Part shown: one piece after another, positions 35,245 through 56,686 of the stretch | Layout of the letters: each line of letters begins with the position of its first letter | How positions within the stretch are numbered: position 1 is the stretch's first letter | DNA from: Hormiphora californensis | Taxonomy: Eukaryota > Ctenophora > Tentaculata > Cydippida > Pleurobrachiidae | Assembly (NCBI GenBank): GCA_020137815.1 | Contig: CM035357.1 | Span: 1,969,020-2,033,019 of the forward strand | DNA: 64,000 nt | Direction: 5' to 3' | Notes under the pieces: generated by a model | What the model saw: only the letters and a program-made list of their open reading frames with translations | The model's database searches: none | Told to the model about the DNA's origin: nothing | Made by a program: the position numbers and the translations under genes

Positions 35245-37105
35245 TTAGTCGAGATACGTGAGCAGAGAGAGGGAGAATGAGTGTATCAGTGTATGAGGGT
35301 GTTGGTAATTTAGTGTTAGTCTTTGGTTGTGTCCTCTCCGTGCTAAAATTTGTCACTCTCCGTACACACCATGTATCCTGGCCATTTATTAGTCACGGTT
35401 TGACAGATGTTAAACTTCACAAAACACGGTGTTAGTTACACTTGTTTAGATTTGGATACCACACTCCAAGCAGCATGAACAAGGTATCATGTTACATACA
35501 CCACATGTCTACTCAGTTGTTACAGACACTTGTGTTTGGTGACGTTATAAGATGGAAAGTTTGGAACTTAATATGCACAGCGGTCAAGTACTTACCTGGG
35601 ATTTCCACGTAGTGCAAAACGCATGCAAGTACCACCTGGATACAGGGGGACGTTGTAGAAATTGATTTTAGAATGAACAAATAACACAACCAACAAGCAA
35701 ATGAAATAATCGTATAGTATAACAATTTTCTTGACTGATGTTGTTAAAAACATGGCAACAGACACTCAAATGAACTTACTGTGGGTCTAAGGACACCGGG
35801 GGTTGGACACAGTTGCTAGTTATCAATTCATAGCTAGGATGTATGGCGTGTTAAAGTGGTATTACCTCACCTTGCAACACTGGTGTGTGGCACACACAAA
35901 TCAAAATTTTCTTGAAAAAAGTCGAATAATGTTTAATTGACATATACAGGCCCCCATGCAGTACGGGACAATGCAGCGTGGGCCGCGATAGCCAAGCGCT
36001 TTTCAAGGATTTAAAAAAAAGTTTCAAAAAAGTTTTTTTTCTGAATTTAATTCAGTGAATTCGTCCTTGGTTTCTTAACCTTTCATTCAAACTATGCTTC
36101 TGATCTTCGGTCTCCACTCTTCAGGTCACCAGTTCTGACTTCTGAGTTCGGCAGGGGCGGTGTTCATTCACGAAAAAAAAGGTCCAGCGCTGCAAAAAAT
36201 GGATTTCAAGCGACTTGAGCTGCACGTTTTTCCCGTTCGGAGGGCACTCAGCCGCGACGAGCGTCAGCACAGGGGCGGCTCTGGCCGGGTGTCCAGGTGG
36301 CCATGGCCACCCTGGACGAATTTAAGTGCACGGGGGAACATTTCATTTAAAGAAAATAAAAGAAATTCTATTCAGAAAACTAGGAACTTAGAAACCGAAA
36401 TCTTTGTTTTTGACCTGCGTCACATGTTTTTACAGATCTCGCGCGTTACATACATGGTGCTGGGTGGCGAGGACACCCTACTTCAGCTATCTTGTGTGTA
36501 AACCATGTGAAGTCGCGCGCAGCTCTGGTAAGGATTTTACACGCATTTTCAGAGGCCAGGGTGGCCAGGACACCCTAGATTTCGATTCAACATAACTTCG
36601 CCAAAACTTAATATTTTTCGATGCGGTTTTTTCCTGCTTTCTTCTTTATCAAATCTTCACACATTAAACACAGAAAATACTCGATCAGCTTCATGGGACA
36701 GTTTGATAATTGCGTTTTAGGGTCTAAAACTGTCTCAAATTGACAAAATTGCCCTCAAAAACCCCAAATTTTCCAGGGGGCTTCGCCCCCTTGACCCCCA
36801 CCGGGGCTTGCAGCCCCTGGACCCCGGAGGTCGCGAGCCGCCCCTGTGTCAGCACTAACCGGCGCAGCTCATTTTTTACTTTTTTGTTTGTTTTTGACGA
36901 TTTTTTCACTTTTTGGCAAGTTTTTCCACTTTCGTCCAAAAAGTGGGTCCTGGATCCACTGGACCCAGCCTAGCTTCGCTCCTGGAGTTCGGTGTGAGCC
37001 AAAAAAATTTTAAAAAATAAAACGGGAATATAACAATAAGGGAGCACAATAAATTATAATAAATTACCCACACACCGTCATACTTCTCATACTCCCTCTC
37101 TCTGC
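35245..37105. other. Gene-free stretch, probable old repeats
   Basis: No gene supported. A GGCCAxGGTGGCCAxGACACCCT-like motif appears near 36290, 36465 and 36555, and a GC-rich segment GGGCTTGCAGCCCCTGGACC near 36805; both look like parts of an unclassified repeat. Confidence 0.4.
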
Positions 37106-40100
37106 TCACTTGTCTCGAAAGTCTACATCTTCCACACTGACTGGGACAACCCTTCTCTTGGTTCCCCGAAGCGCAACAAGAGTTGATCTTAACAAACTGA
37201 ATCGTGTCTTTTCTCGGATGAAGGACATGGTTTCAGCGTAACTCTCCTTGTGCCTGTCACAGATCTTCCTGGCCGCTCGCTCCAAAACCTTCCCTACTTC
37301 TCCGGCAAAACCTCCCGACGTGGAGAATACGAGGGGCGTGAAGGAACCCTGCTCCACTTCTTGCACCCTTCGCATATAGGCAAGTTTCTTCTGATTTTGG
37401 TGCTGTTTATACAGGTTCGTGATGGGCATCTTCAGGTAGGATGGGGCATTAGGATGGAAAACCCGTACATCCATGAAACTGGTCTGCATGTCAGACCATA
37501 AGCCACGACAGACTATGTCCATTCGTGCTTCAGCTTTGATATTTGCACTGATTGGCAGGTTGAATCCGTCACAGGGCAACATTGGCTGTTCAGTGTTAAC
37601 GGGTTTAAATCCCGCATACCGAAGGATATCGGCTAAGGTATCCCGAAGGTGGTCATGTCTCCACATATCAAAGCCTCCAAGCTTGCAGATCAAGGCGTGG
37701 TCACTGGTGTTTTGTGCCCCACAGCCGCATTTCCCTATCAGGTCCGGGAAGTGGAAGCCGTATCTGAGCCGAATGGCATCGACAAACTCAACCTGGTTGA
37801 GCTCATGGCCCAGTTTCTGCAGCGGTCGAGCAGTTAGCCAACTAGAAGCACCGGGTTCGGAGCACAGCTCCATCGCACGCTGTGTCTTCATATCAAGTAC
37901 TGCAAAGATATCTGCACGTTCCGTTGCATGCCTCTCATCAGTGGCGTCGGCACACTTCTTCTTCAACTTTCCGCTTTTCATCTCGGCATCCATGATGTTA
38001 TTTGGACAGTCCTCTTCCGCCAGGATAAGAGACACTAGTGGTCCGGTAGCAAAACGGGAATTATTGTATTCTTGATTAGCCGTTTGTACCGGATTTTCCA
38101 ATGCCATACCTCCCATCTTGACGGGGAGTGCTAGGATCCTCCTCTCAATGTCCGAGATATGCTTTCCCACAAATAGGGGTATCAGCTTGTGCCTCAGGAT
38201 GTCTTCCATAGGTTGGAACAAGTGCCCTATATCAGGTAGTGTTCGCTACAGGTACGACCACTTCATTTTCAAACTGCGGACATAGTTCGAATATGCAAGG
38301 TGGGGGTGAGTTTTCGCAACAGTAACCAGGTTTTCAAGGCAGCTCACCCATTCGGAAACTTTGTTCGTAACAAATGTTGTCTTGAATTCAGTCGATCCGA
38401 TTGCTGCACCGAGGTGTCTGGCACCAGCAGTTGTAATCTGTACACCGGTCTCACCGAATAACTCCTGTGCCTTCTCCAGGTGGTGCTCCTTTGCGATCAG
38501 GACACATTTATCGGGGTTGATATGGTACCCGAATGCTGGACCGTGTGTTGTGATGATTTCGTACCACTCATGTAGTCCCGAGATGGTTCCTGCAGCATTT
38601 CCGTCGTCAGCGTACCATACCTGCAGTACATCTTCGAGATCAGCCAGACTAATCAGGGGGAGAATGCCGATACTGTACATTGCCATTGCAGATGGACAGC
38701 CCTGCGTGGCACCCTCTTCGCTCATCAACACTTGGTTTCCGACGTACAATGGTGATGGTGCCCCGTATAGATTGTTGAACAGTTGTGCAAGTATGGGACA
38801 AAGTCTGTCAACACTATGCAGCGCAAGTCCTCTGTTCAGCCGATTGAAGGCGTTACTTGCATCTAACAGAAGAGCACCCTCACAATCAACCTCCTCAAAC
38901 CGATCGGATAGTGAATGAATGGCTGCCTCACAGCCGCCAGACTGCCCTGCTGCCAACTGTACACAGTTTGCAGCAACTTTAATCGCTACACGCTGGGAGA
39001 AGATAATAGCTTTGACGACTATTCTCCTGAACACTTCTCCAATACCGATTGGCCGAGTACCACCATCTGTCTTCTCCAGTGGAATCAGGCGAGACGAGCA
39101 GAATATTGCAAGAAAGTCACCATGAACTTCGGTAGTTGCAAGTTTCTGGGCAACCAAACTCAAGGCATCACACAGCGCCGTAGACGATTGTTTGAATTTC
39201 TTTGCACATAGGATTCTGCTCACCCCGGAGGCGTCAAAACCACTGGGACCACCTGAACCTTTGATATTTAAACCACATTTGTAGATGCTCTCACCGGTTA
39301 TGCCCTGAAATGTGACTGGCTGGTGGTCGGCAGGTGGGTCACTGTGTACATATTTGCTGCTGATAGGTGAAGCGGGTGGATGCTTCTTTTCAAGGTCCAG
39401 GAGTACCTCGTCAGTGCAGCTTTTGACTCCACATGTGTGTCTGGAAGAGTCAAGCCATCCCGTGGCTTCACTGGTCTGTCCGTTTCTCATTAGATCGACG
39501 AACCGTTTGTTACACCGCTCCTCACTGGGGGATTGGTAGTTCAGGGGTTTCTGGATTGCAGCAGCTTCACGGAATAACTGATCAAATTTCCCACTTTTCC
39601 ATAGCTCAAGTCTCCGCTCCAACAGGTTTTTGTGTCCACCAACCTTGGACTTTTTGCTCGGTTTCTGCAGGAGAAGTGCAGGAGCTAGCACTAGGGCTGA
39701 TAATGCATAAGACTCCGCAGCAGTGGATGTCGCGAAAAGGTTTGCCAGCCTAGTGAGTTCATCGATGAAACCTCTGCCAACTGCTCCAAATGGAACCTCA
39801 AACAAGTTGGGAGCCCAGGTGCTGATTAGTGGTGCAAGAGCCTGTAGCTTCACGAATACCTCCTCTGCATTCAAATCTCCCCAACAATTCACCTGAGATA
39901 GCTGCGGTCTCGGTGGTGGGCACTGATTTACATCCGAGCAAGCTAAACAGAGGGTTGGTGAGTAATCTGGGATTGGAGATAACTCGTTTGTGGGTGGTTG
40001 TGCTGGTGTGACACACTGTGGGTGGATGAGATTGCTACATGCAGTGCAACTAACGAACTCGACAAAGTATATCTTCTCACTGCACTCACAGCACACGGCA

Positions 40101-40195
40101 TCAATTGACAGAGCATTTCTGATATTTCTAATGCACTCATCAGTCGAATCGTTATCAATATCAATATCAACAACAATATTTATAACAGAGTCCAT
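37106..40195 (-). pseudogene. Non-LTR retrotransposon ORF2: PHD-like finger, RT, endonuclease
   Basis: One reading frame of about 1,029 codons broken only by a TAG at 38248-38246. Residues ~34-62 form a Cys/His finger (CCECSEKIYFVEF...SCTACSNLIHPQC). The RT core spans about 360-560: GTRPIGIGEVFRR, LLDASNAFN, GATQGCPSAMAMY, catalytic VWYADDGN. After the stop, the frame encodes GCGAQNTSDHALIC (CCHC-like), RHDHLRDTLADIL, and ARMDIVCRGLW...FMDVRV, a D...D layout typical of the restriction-like endonuclease found after RT in R2/NeSL/Hero-type elements. It ends FSLLRSTLVALRG plus a short tail. Such enzymes nick DNA and prime reverse transcription on it. Clade not resolved by eye. Confidence 0.82.
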
Positions 40196-40343
40196 ATAGA
40201 TTAAAAATATATATGACCCTACCCGCTCTTACACTTACATACATATAAAAATATATATATGCTGCTAGGCTGAAAGGCCAAAAGGCCCCAGCAGTTACCT
40301 AAAGCGGGCTAACTATCTAAAGTGACAGAGTTTATAGAGGATA

Positions 40344-40559
40344 CTATTCTACTTGAATTATATTGTTTCTAATATAGTACTTTCCGTCTGGATCTTCGAT
40401 GCGGAGCTTTTTTAGAGTGTTTATAAGGGCTTTACGCTCCCTAATTTGACTCGGGGTTAAGTCTGGTGACAAGTAAACGGCTGAGTAATGTTCCGAGTTC
40501 TTAAGCTGTCGTGACTTTTTCAGCAGCGCCATGACATTCTGTAAATGTAAATTATGCAC
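40344..40559 (-). mobile_element. 5'-truncated ORF1 remnant of the same element
   Basis: The last ~65 codons of an ORF1, matching the ORF at 3992-4834 (shared YLSPDLTPS, KALxxTLKxxRxEDPDG, YxIRNNxIQV). It lies about 150 bp upstream of ORF2 on the same strand, the expected LINE order. Homology begins near 40535, so the element is 5'-truncated there. Confidence 0.75.
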
Positions 40560-42418
40560 TTAATATCCCACTCAATAGTGAATATATACCCAGAAAAATG
40601 GTGCCAACGCACTCTCTAAAGTATCACTTTCTCAAGTGGATTCTGAATGTTTGTTGAATGATATTTCAGAGTCAAAAGTGTTGGAATCGTTTGAACCAAA
40701 TGATGGGAATTCAGAACGAGGCGTAAAGAATGAGAGTAGGTGAGAATCAGGTCGTAAGGTGACTGGAGTTGATTGACATCGTGATGGTGATCCTCTTGAC
40801 ATCGGGAAAGTGTGATGAGCATCTGGTGACAGGGGTCACCAGGTATCCTCCTCGGTCCTCAGGCAACGGGGCACGTGACTATGTTTAAGCCACGCGTGCT
40901 CAAACAAAAAGACAGAAAACGAGAAGAGACGAAACGAAAGGAAAATTAGAAAAAAACGGTTGGTGACTTCAAAAAAAGAAACACAAAATTCTTCTTTTTA
41001 TTTTTTCAGCGAGCTAAAACACGACGCGCGCGGCGCGTCGTTAATTCTGGTTTTGCGCGTTCTAAAAAATAATAATCTCCAAATGTGAACAAACTTTTCC
41101 AAGATGGCCGTTTTCGCCTTGGCATGCGCTGCAGACCCCAAGTGCGCGCGTTTTCCACGGCTGTAGCATAGGCCAAGTTTTCGCCTTTTTAACGTTTACG
41201 AAATTGAAAGGGCTTTTCAGCCTGGTTCAAAATCATGACGGCTAAAGCAGCACCCAAAGTTTGGGATCCAATATCAAAGGCTTATTTTTAACAGTAAAGG
41301 AATTACGATCACTTATTCTACTCGAATTTTGAAATTTGACCGAAGGGCTGAGTCCTGACTCCCTGACCCATCATTGAATCGCTGACCGTCCGATACCATC
41401 GTTCCCTTCATCGTTACAACCGCCAACAGGCATGCCTAGCGGTCGCTAACCAGTTACCGCTTGGAAGGTTGGCCGCGCATCTAACGGGGAGACATAGCAC
41501 TGACCCATTCTCAGTTCTCACGCGATTCGAACTGCTTAGCGAAGTGATGAGATTGAGGTCAAGCATCACGCTTACAGGGGGAAGGGACGACACGTTGCCT
41601 GTATTAGACGTTGCCTGTATGACAGTTGACAAGTACAGTACTTTGACTTTGTACTGTGACGGTTTATGCAGCAGTAATGTTAGGGCGTTCTGGTACATGA
41701 TGTGAAATCCTAGTTGGATTATCCAACCCAAGCTATATAGCCCTATTATATTATCAAAACCAAGCTACAGGAAAACAACAAAAGTTAGAACAACTACAAC
41801 CCTAACAGCACTTGTCTACGCAGAATTACCTGTAAATATTAGGTGCACGTGAGTGCTCTACCAGAAAGCCCTAAAATTTTCTGTGAACTCGGTACTTTCA
41901 GGAGCAGTGTTCAATATTAGTAAAACAAGTGGTATATTTAGCGAATCTATAAAAAAGTAAAAGACATCTGGTAATCTTCACTTACACGTTCTACATACTT
42001 TACACTCTTGAGGACATTCATTCACCGCACTTAAAAGATGTTGTTATATACCTCACACAGTTCTCTGGGGCTATTATAAAACAGACAAAGTCCTTTCTTT
42101 TGTGGGTTACAGTTTAACCTTTCGACGTCAATCTCGAGGATAATTTAACCAGTGGCGTGTAAAACTAAACCCTTCTCTTCTTCGGGTTGAGGGATCAAGG
42201 TTACAATCATGAACCTTCAACATAACTGGCACAACTGCAAGACGAAATCATAACCCCGTCCTAGTATCCCTCACAGTCATTAAACTATTTCTCAATTACT
42301 CTTTCAGTTTTTCACTTCACTGAATTTCTCACAGGTCAACAGCCTTCCAACCCGCTCTCGCAGAACATAATCATTTGCGAATATTATTACCCCGGATAGT
42401 CATACATATAATAATTCA
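40560..42418. other. Intergenic between LINE and Kv channel gene
   Basis: No gene supported. A GC-rich palindrome (CGACGCGCGCGGCGCGTCG) lies near 41021-41040. The last part would be 3' UTR of the Kv gene. Confidence 0.4.
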
Positions 42419-50208
<7,790 letters not shown>

Positions 50209-50489
50209 TTCTCCTCAACTAGGTAACTGATCCGAGATTTGCGTTTTAGATTTGTCCTTTCTCTCTCTCGCTATCTCAGCTTGCACTGCAGTGATCTCCT
50301 ATTTTTAATGTTAAACAAAAAACAAGCAATGTGTCAACCGAATATTTAACCGAGGCGGAGCTACAAGCGCGCTGTGCTCTCTCTTTTTATCTTTCTTTTT
50401 CCTTCCTTTCCTCTCTTTTCGGTTCGTATTATTAAACATGTCTTATGTGATTAGCCCCGTGTGAACGGTGTGTCACATAGGAGAGAGAA

Positions 50490-50635
<146 letters not shown>

Positions 50636-51079
50636 TGGTTAAACTTTTTCGGTAACGCGGTCGGTTATTATATTCATATTATTCGGCTTGGAACATTTTC
50701 TCTATTGCTCTCTTCAATGGTGAACGAGCACTGCAGTAGCACTATAATACATACTGTCTAACTTCCAAGACATGTCGACACGTGCAATGAACAATGTTTG
50801 TACGATGTGTTTGGTTTAACAAAAAAGCAATTAAGACTAAACAGTGCTAAAGGAACAATAAAGATTAACCCAGAACTGTGTTTGTTCGCCTGCACTGTCC
50901 CTCGCAGCTGTACTAATTTTGTGAAAGCTGATAGGGACAGTGCATATCAGTATGGTATAGGACAGGAACCGACCGACACAAGTAAGCAACCAATCAGAAC
51001 TCGTTCTTTAGGTCACGTGACTGGTTATCAGCCAATCAGGGACCAGTATTTCCTGATTCGGTCGGTTCCTGGTATAGGA

Positions 51080-52583
51080 TCAGCTGTCAATGAAATACCT
51101 AACGATTGTAGTGGCAGGGGGAGGTTGTAGTTTCTCCAGGGTCCTTGTAATGTGTTCTGCAGTTAGGATCGTCTCTTGTCGCTGGAGCAGGACCACTTTC
51201 CGGCGGCATGGTACCGCCGCGGACCTCTGGCTGCTAAAAACTAGGGCAACACTAGATGAACATGCCATGTAGTACAACTCACATTATAGGACAAGTGGAA
51301 TATATTGGGCGGCCAAATATTGAGACAACAATTAGTTGACACAGGGGGAAGTGTACGTGTGACTGTGACACAGGGTATCCGTGTGGTTGTTCACTGGTAT
51401 AAAACCACACTGCACACACATGGGATAAAGTGTAATACACAATTGGTGTTATGGAGGTGACTGAACAAATTCGAGATACAACTATACTCTCAAGTAGGGG
51501 AGGTAATTGGTGACATGACAGTGGAAAATGTTTGGGATACAGCAAGAGAGGGCCGTGAGAGAGCAAACAATCAAACAACCCCCTCTTTGAAAATATCAGG
51601 AGGAGGAAATTAGGTGAGTAATATAGAATGTACAATGTTATAACATGTATAGTCACATCACTGGAACATCTGCCTGGCGGCGCTAGACCCTGTTTTGATT
51701 CTCACACCACATGGTGCCCTCAGATCAGGTCGGCACCGCTAGAAACTCTTCGTGGGCGCACAATTCAAGGAAGACTAACCTGTCAATGCGATAAAACAAC
51801 TTTCAGCCTGAAAAACTAGAGAGAGAGATAGACTGCTAATGTATATATACTAGCTGATACTAATAATGGCCTTCTCTCTCTCAATATGCATGCACAAGTA
51901 ATTTCCTTCTATTAACACCCCTCTCAGCGGTTTCTGCGAGCTGTCTCAGCTGCCTGATTGTTGGCACTCTGTGCATGTTGTCATAGTTCTAGCTCTCTCG
52001 GTTAATGCATGCCCCTTGTGGTGTACTTATATAGGTAGCCATTAACCAACGATGTTATACCAATGTCATGGAGATGTTATAGAGATGTTTAGTGCAGTAC
52101 TGACCGGATGAATTTTATCGTTCATGATACATGGTCTGGGTTACAAATCAATATTTAAGCCAGGGGGGGGATAAAAAGCCCGTTTGGGGGTTTCGTCTAG
52201 CTCGAAGAGCCGGACCGGGTGGTTGGAATCATTTTCGTGAACACCCCCTCTGTCAGTGCGATTAGGCGATGATTACCCACACGAGAGTACCGCACAATCG
52301 ATCAATTTTATGAGCTATGTTTATTGTTGATTACTAGGTACTTACTCTGAGTGATGGTTCAGTTCGGGAGAGTGCGGGTGTGAGCGATGGTGATGGTGCT
52401 GCCGAGGGGGGTCCGGGAAACTAAGAAACCTCAATTCCTTGCACATCTTCCTGTTTCTCCCTCCCGTATGGACTCGGGGCCGGGGTTCTCCACTGCCTGC
52501 ACTGATATACCGGGCATCCCTCCTACCACCGCCGCTGCCAGGGGGTCCTCCACCAGGGGGTCCACCTGCCATGGGCATGATAC
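51080..52583 (-). CDS. Unrecognised Gly/Pro/His-rich protein, last two exons
   Basis: Exon 52583-52346 has acceptor CTATCCAG and donor GTAAGT; exon 51233-51080 has acceptor TTTTTAG and stop TGA at 51082-51080. Phases agree (238 and 154 nt). The first exon encodes GGPPGGGPPGSGGGRRDARY, a basic stretch and a His-rich end (PPRQHHHHRSHPHSPELNHH). The second encodes a possible helix, VVLLQRQETILTAEHITRTL, ending VRYFIDS. Without splicing the first exon would stop at TAA 52344-52342, so a short isoform is possible. Earlier exons were not found; they may lie in or beyond the homopolymer region at 53 kb. No family recognised. Confidence 0.5.
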
Positions 52584-53135
52584 CTGGATAGTTGGGAAGG
52601 GTGAGAGATCTCGCAGCAATGAATACAGTGTGGTCGATTTCAAAACGGCGGAAGTTTCGACTCTGTCAGCGTCATGCCTGAATACTAGCCGCTCAACTGA
52701 GAAATGTAGTCAGCACGATGCCTTATCAGAGTGTCAATGCAGGTGTGCGGACTCTATAGTGCTACACTCTAAGTCTACAGTGGAGTCTGAGTGGACTCTT
52801 CGTCTAAATTTAGATAAAGAGTCCGTTAGCACCAGCTAGTCCGCCCACCGTCAATGCAGTAGCAAGGGTGAATCAATCAATGAAAGCTAGGATCAGATGT
52901 GTTATTATTATGCTAATTGCAATCTTTGATGTTAATATACAACCCTCACGTGACAGCGGGCAAAGAATTGTAATTACAAATCCGTAATTCTCGAGATGCG
53001 AAATGGGAAAATCCGGATACCTTGCAGTTCCAGGAGAAGAAGAAGAGAGGTAGAGAGAGAAACAAAAGAAAAGAGAATAGCGCAGATAAGAAGATTAGGT
53101 TCTAAAAGAGATATCGGAAGAAACTAGAGATAGAT

Positions 53136-53900
53136 CTTCTTCCTCGCTATTCTCCTCTCTCCTCTCCCGCCTTCTCGCCGGCTCTCTCTCCTCTCCCCTC
53201 TCCCCTCGCTCTCTCCCCCCCCCTAGCTCTCTCTCTCTCTCTCCTTTTTTTTTTCCCCCCCGGGGGGGGGCCCCGGGTTTTCCCCCCCCCCCCGGGGGGG
53301 GCCCCCCCCCCCCCTTTTGGGGGGGGGCCCCCCCCCCCTTTTTTTTCCCCCCCTCTCCCCCTCTCCCTTTCTCTCTCTCCTCCTCTCTTCTCTTCTTTTT
53401 CCCCCCTTCTCTCTCTCCTCTCCCCCCTCTTTTTTCTCTTTTCCTCCTCCCTTCTCTCCCCCCCTTTCTCTCTCTCCCCCTTTCCTTTCCTTTTCTCTCC
53501 CCCCTTTTCTCCTCCTTTTTTTTTTCCCCCCCCCTTCTTTTTCAATTCCTTTCCCCCTTTCCCCCTTTTTAAAAATTTTTTTTGGAATTTCCCCCTGGTG
53601 GCCTTTTTTTCCCTCTCCCCCTTTTTTTTTCCCCCTTTTTCCCTCTTTTTTTCCCCCCCCCCCCCCTTTCCTCTCCCCTTTTCCCCTCCCCTTCCCCCCT
53701 CTCCTCCCTCTCCCCCCCCTTTCTCCCCCCTCTCCCTTTTCTCCTCCTCTCTTTTCCCCTCTCTCTCTTTCGCCCCCCCCCTTTTTCCCCCCCTTTTTTT
53801 TCCCCTACCCCCCCGCCTGGGGAAAATTTTTTCCTTCCCCTTCCCTTTCCAATTTTTTTTTCCCCTTTTTTTTTTTTAAAAAGAAGGGAAAAGCTTTTAA
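53136..53900. other. Homopolymer-run region, probable assembly artefact
   Basis: Nearly all bases fall in C, T or G runs of 3-15, with switches such as GGGGGGGCCCCGGGTTTT and a final block of T, C and A runs. It starts abruptly inside a CT-rich microsatellite and dissolves into normal sequence near 53930. Long frames in this stretch are compositional artefacts. Confidence 0.7.
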
Positions 53901-54034
53901 AATTTTTAAAAATTTTGCAATTACAAATGGCAATGGAGGGGGGGAAAGTGGGGTGAAAGGGATTCTGAGTGAAAAATAAACCCTCTGAACAAAAACTAGA
54001 CTTTTTTCAATTACGAGTCAATAAACTATATACT

Positions 54035-54150
54035 GTCTCCAGTTAGCCATTTGTTCAATGCTATCCGGATCCCATCTCCAGATTGAATCAAATACCTAGA
54101 TCTGTGGAGATGGGATCCGGATAGTAATGGAAAAATGGCTAACTGGAGAC
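54035..54150. repeat. Imperfect inverted repeat (hairpin)
   Basis: GTCTCCAGTTAGCCATTT at 54035 pairs with its complement ending at 54150; inner part GCTATCCGGATCCCATCTCC pairs too. Arms about 45 bp. Confidence 0.8.
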
Positions 54151-56331
54151 GGAATGTCTTAAAAGAAAAGAGATAGATGGATAGAGAGATAGACGGACCG
54201 AGAGAGAGGGAGATAGAGACAAAAAAGAGAGATAGAGAGAGTAAGGGGAAAGACGGATAGAACATGGGGAGGAGGGAAAGTCTCCCAATTAGAATGTTCC
54301 CAGTATATGAGAGGAAGAGAACATCGCGTCCTGTATGTGTGAGAGAGAGAGAGAGAGAGAGAGGAGAAGAGATGGGAGAGAGAGAGAGAGAGAGGAAGAG
54401 AGAGGAGAGAGAGAGATAGAGGAGAGGCGGAGAGAGAGAGCGCGGATAGAGAGAGAGAGAGAAGAGATAAGGCGAGAGAGAGAAGAGATGAGAGAGCTCG
54501 ACGAGATTCTCTTAGCTTTCTCTCTCTCCCCCCTAGAGAGAAAACTGAGAGAGAATCACGGATAACCAATTCACGGATAACAGTGCGCATTGTGGGAATA
54601 AAACACTAGTGAATACACACAATACTACTAGTAAAGAAAGTAGAAAATGTGATGTATACAAGCCTAATATCCAATATAATGGCTTCAAAGCAGTTTGTTT
54701 CATGTTTTTGAAATCAGCACAAAAGTCAAAAAATGCTGTGTGTAAAAATTTCCGACTGAGAAAAAAGTCCGCCTGGCAATTGATATGAGGCTGCATGAGG
54801 AATCGAGAAGAAATTCAAGGCTACAACTTTCAAATAAAACTGCCCCCCTCTCGTATAATACTTTTACAAAATAGCCCCCCCCCCCTGGTGTATTATTATA
54901 ATGTTGTACATCGTTTTGACACTCACTTATTAACTCGGACTCTAACTAACCCGGCACATGGCAGCAGCAATAGGGTGGGGCACAAAAAGTGAACGTATAA
55001 TTAGTGGTCAAATATTTTACTGCACTGTTGTAGTAGTATTTTAACCATGAACTTTGGCCAGTTTCACGTTGAACTAACAGGGTTACAAACTAGAACGACC
55101 AGTTTTTGCAGATCTAAATCTTGCCTTGTTCGACCCTCTCTCCCCGCGTTTGAACAAAACAAGTGAGTCCTTGATTATGAGCATCTGACAAAGAAATTCG
55201 CCAATTAGTGGGAACAATAGATAATACGCTATACGCTACACATATCGCAAATATGCTGCAACTTCAAAATCAACTGCAATGGCCTCAATAATGCCAAGAA
55301 ATTGTTCAGGTTTCAAAACATATTTAATTTTATTTGAAGATAGCAAATCATTGTTTTGTCGAACAAGGCAAGCAAATCACATAACCATAACATAATCAAG
55401 AAGAAAATTACAAAACAATAACAAGAAAATGTGAAGCTGAAGATTGAAGAAGTTCCAAATAACAATGTCCTACAATAAAAGAAATTACATTTTACTAGAA
55501 ACCTACGAATCCAGCTATGCACAGGAGAGAGAGGAAATATTATAATGATACAGCACACACTCGACTACCCTATATATGTTTGTTGTGTCAAGCCACCGTG
55601 TCAACAACTATATAATACTACAAGTTCTACCCCACGATACTTCAAAGAAGCTTGAAAATGCAGACTGTAGAACTAGAACATGAAGTACAGACAATGGAAA
55701 TACACATGTTGTCTTGGAACATATTGAAAAAGTTTTGAGACACGTCATAGTCTTTATTCGTTTGAATTTCAAACAAATTGAAAGAGATTTATAGTTTAGC
55801 AGAACAAACATGTTCAAGCAAATTGTCAAAGACGTTTCATGTGTTTATCACCTGCTTCTTTCTCTATTTCCACAGATTTTCTCTCTAGCTCTATCACTTC
55901 TGTTTTTATCACTTCGCTATCCTTCTCTCTCTATCTATCTCTCTTTATCTATCTCTCTATCTATCACTCTCTCTATCTTTATCTATCTCTCTAAGTCTCT
56001 AACATTTTATTCCTGAAATTTATATACACAACACCTGTATCACTCACCATATTTTCACACCTTCCTAATATCCATTTATACTACCTAGCCACTGTATGGT
56101 ATCATAGTAATTCATTGGTCGCTATCATGGCAACCAAATTCTTTACTATGGTAACTAACCACCAAACTGTATTGGTTACGAAATTACCACTGTATAATTA
56201 TAAGGAGCTCGCGATGAGGGGAAATTTCGATACCAACTCACATAACTAACTCACTTAACTAACTCACTTACAAATGTTAGCACGGGGAGGTCTAAAAAAA
56301 AACTAACTCACTTAACTAACTTGAATTTTAT
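54151..56331. other. Gene-free stretch with GA-rich tract
   Basis: Interrupted (GA)n at about 54340-54530 and (CT)n/(CTAT)n at about 55915-56000. No supported gene. Confidence 0.4.
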
Positions 56332-56453
56332 GAAATTTCCCACGGTCATAGCTCCACCCCCTGATGAGATAGAGACTTGAATTTTTTGTAGGAAGATCAT
56401 GTCGAGATGTTTCTATCTCACCAAGGGGTAGAGCTATGACCGTGGGAAATTTC
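56332..56453. repeat. Inverted repeat (hairpin)
   Basis: GAAATTTCCCACGGTCATAG at 56332 and its complement ending at 56453, with inner pairing of the GAGATAGA/TCTATCTC part. About 122 bp. Confidence 0.8.
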
Positions 56454-56524
56454 GCAAAACCAGTGATGGTATTTTTATAAAACTATAGTTTGGGTTTTAC
56501 TTTACTTGATTCGGGGCCGGGGTG

Positions 56525-56686
56525 GGGAAAGGGGTTTGCTCGGTAAGCGGTAAAAAGCGGTTCCCGGTATAACTATATCGGGGTGAAATCCTGCAAATTT
56601 TCTATAATTGGCCATTTGGGGAATTTATCCATCCGGTAAACAGGGTTTCCGGTGAATCGGGGAACAGTAAATGGGATCCGACTGTA
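56525..56686. mobile_element. Diverged pogo/Tigger-like remnant
   Basis: Repeated CGGTAAA/CCGGTGAATCGGGG words and a terminal GATCCGACTGTA like the ends at 24021 and 44184. No ORF. Confidence 0.35.

Noticed and set aside
38361-40016. Plus-strand frames opposite the LINE ORF2
   Set aside because: Shadows of the RT frame; they show no conserved motif.
53147-53979. Pro/Phe/Ser- and Gly/Lys/Arg-rich frames of 90-220 codons
   Set aside because: They come from the homopolymer-run block; composition alone explains them.
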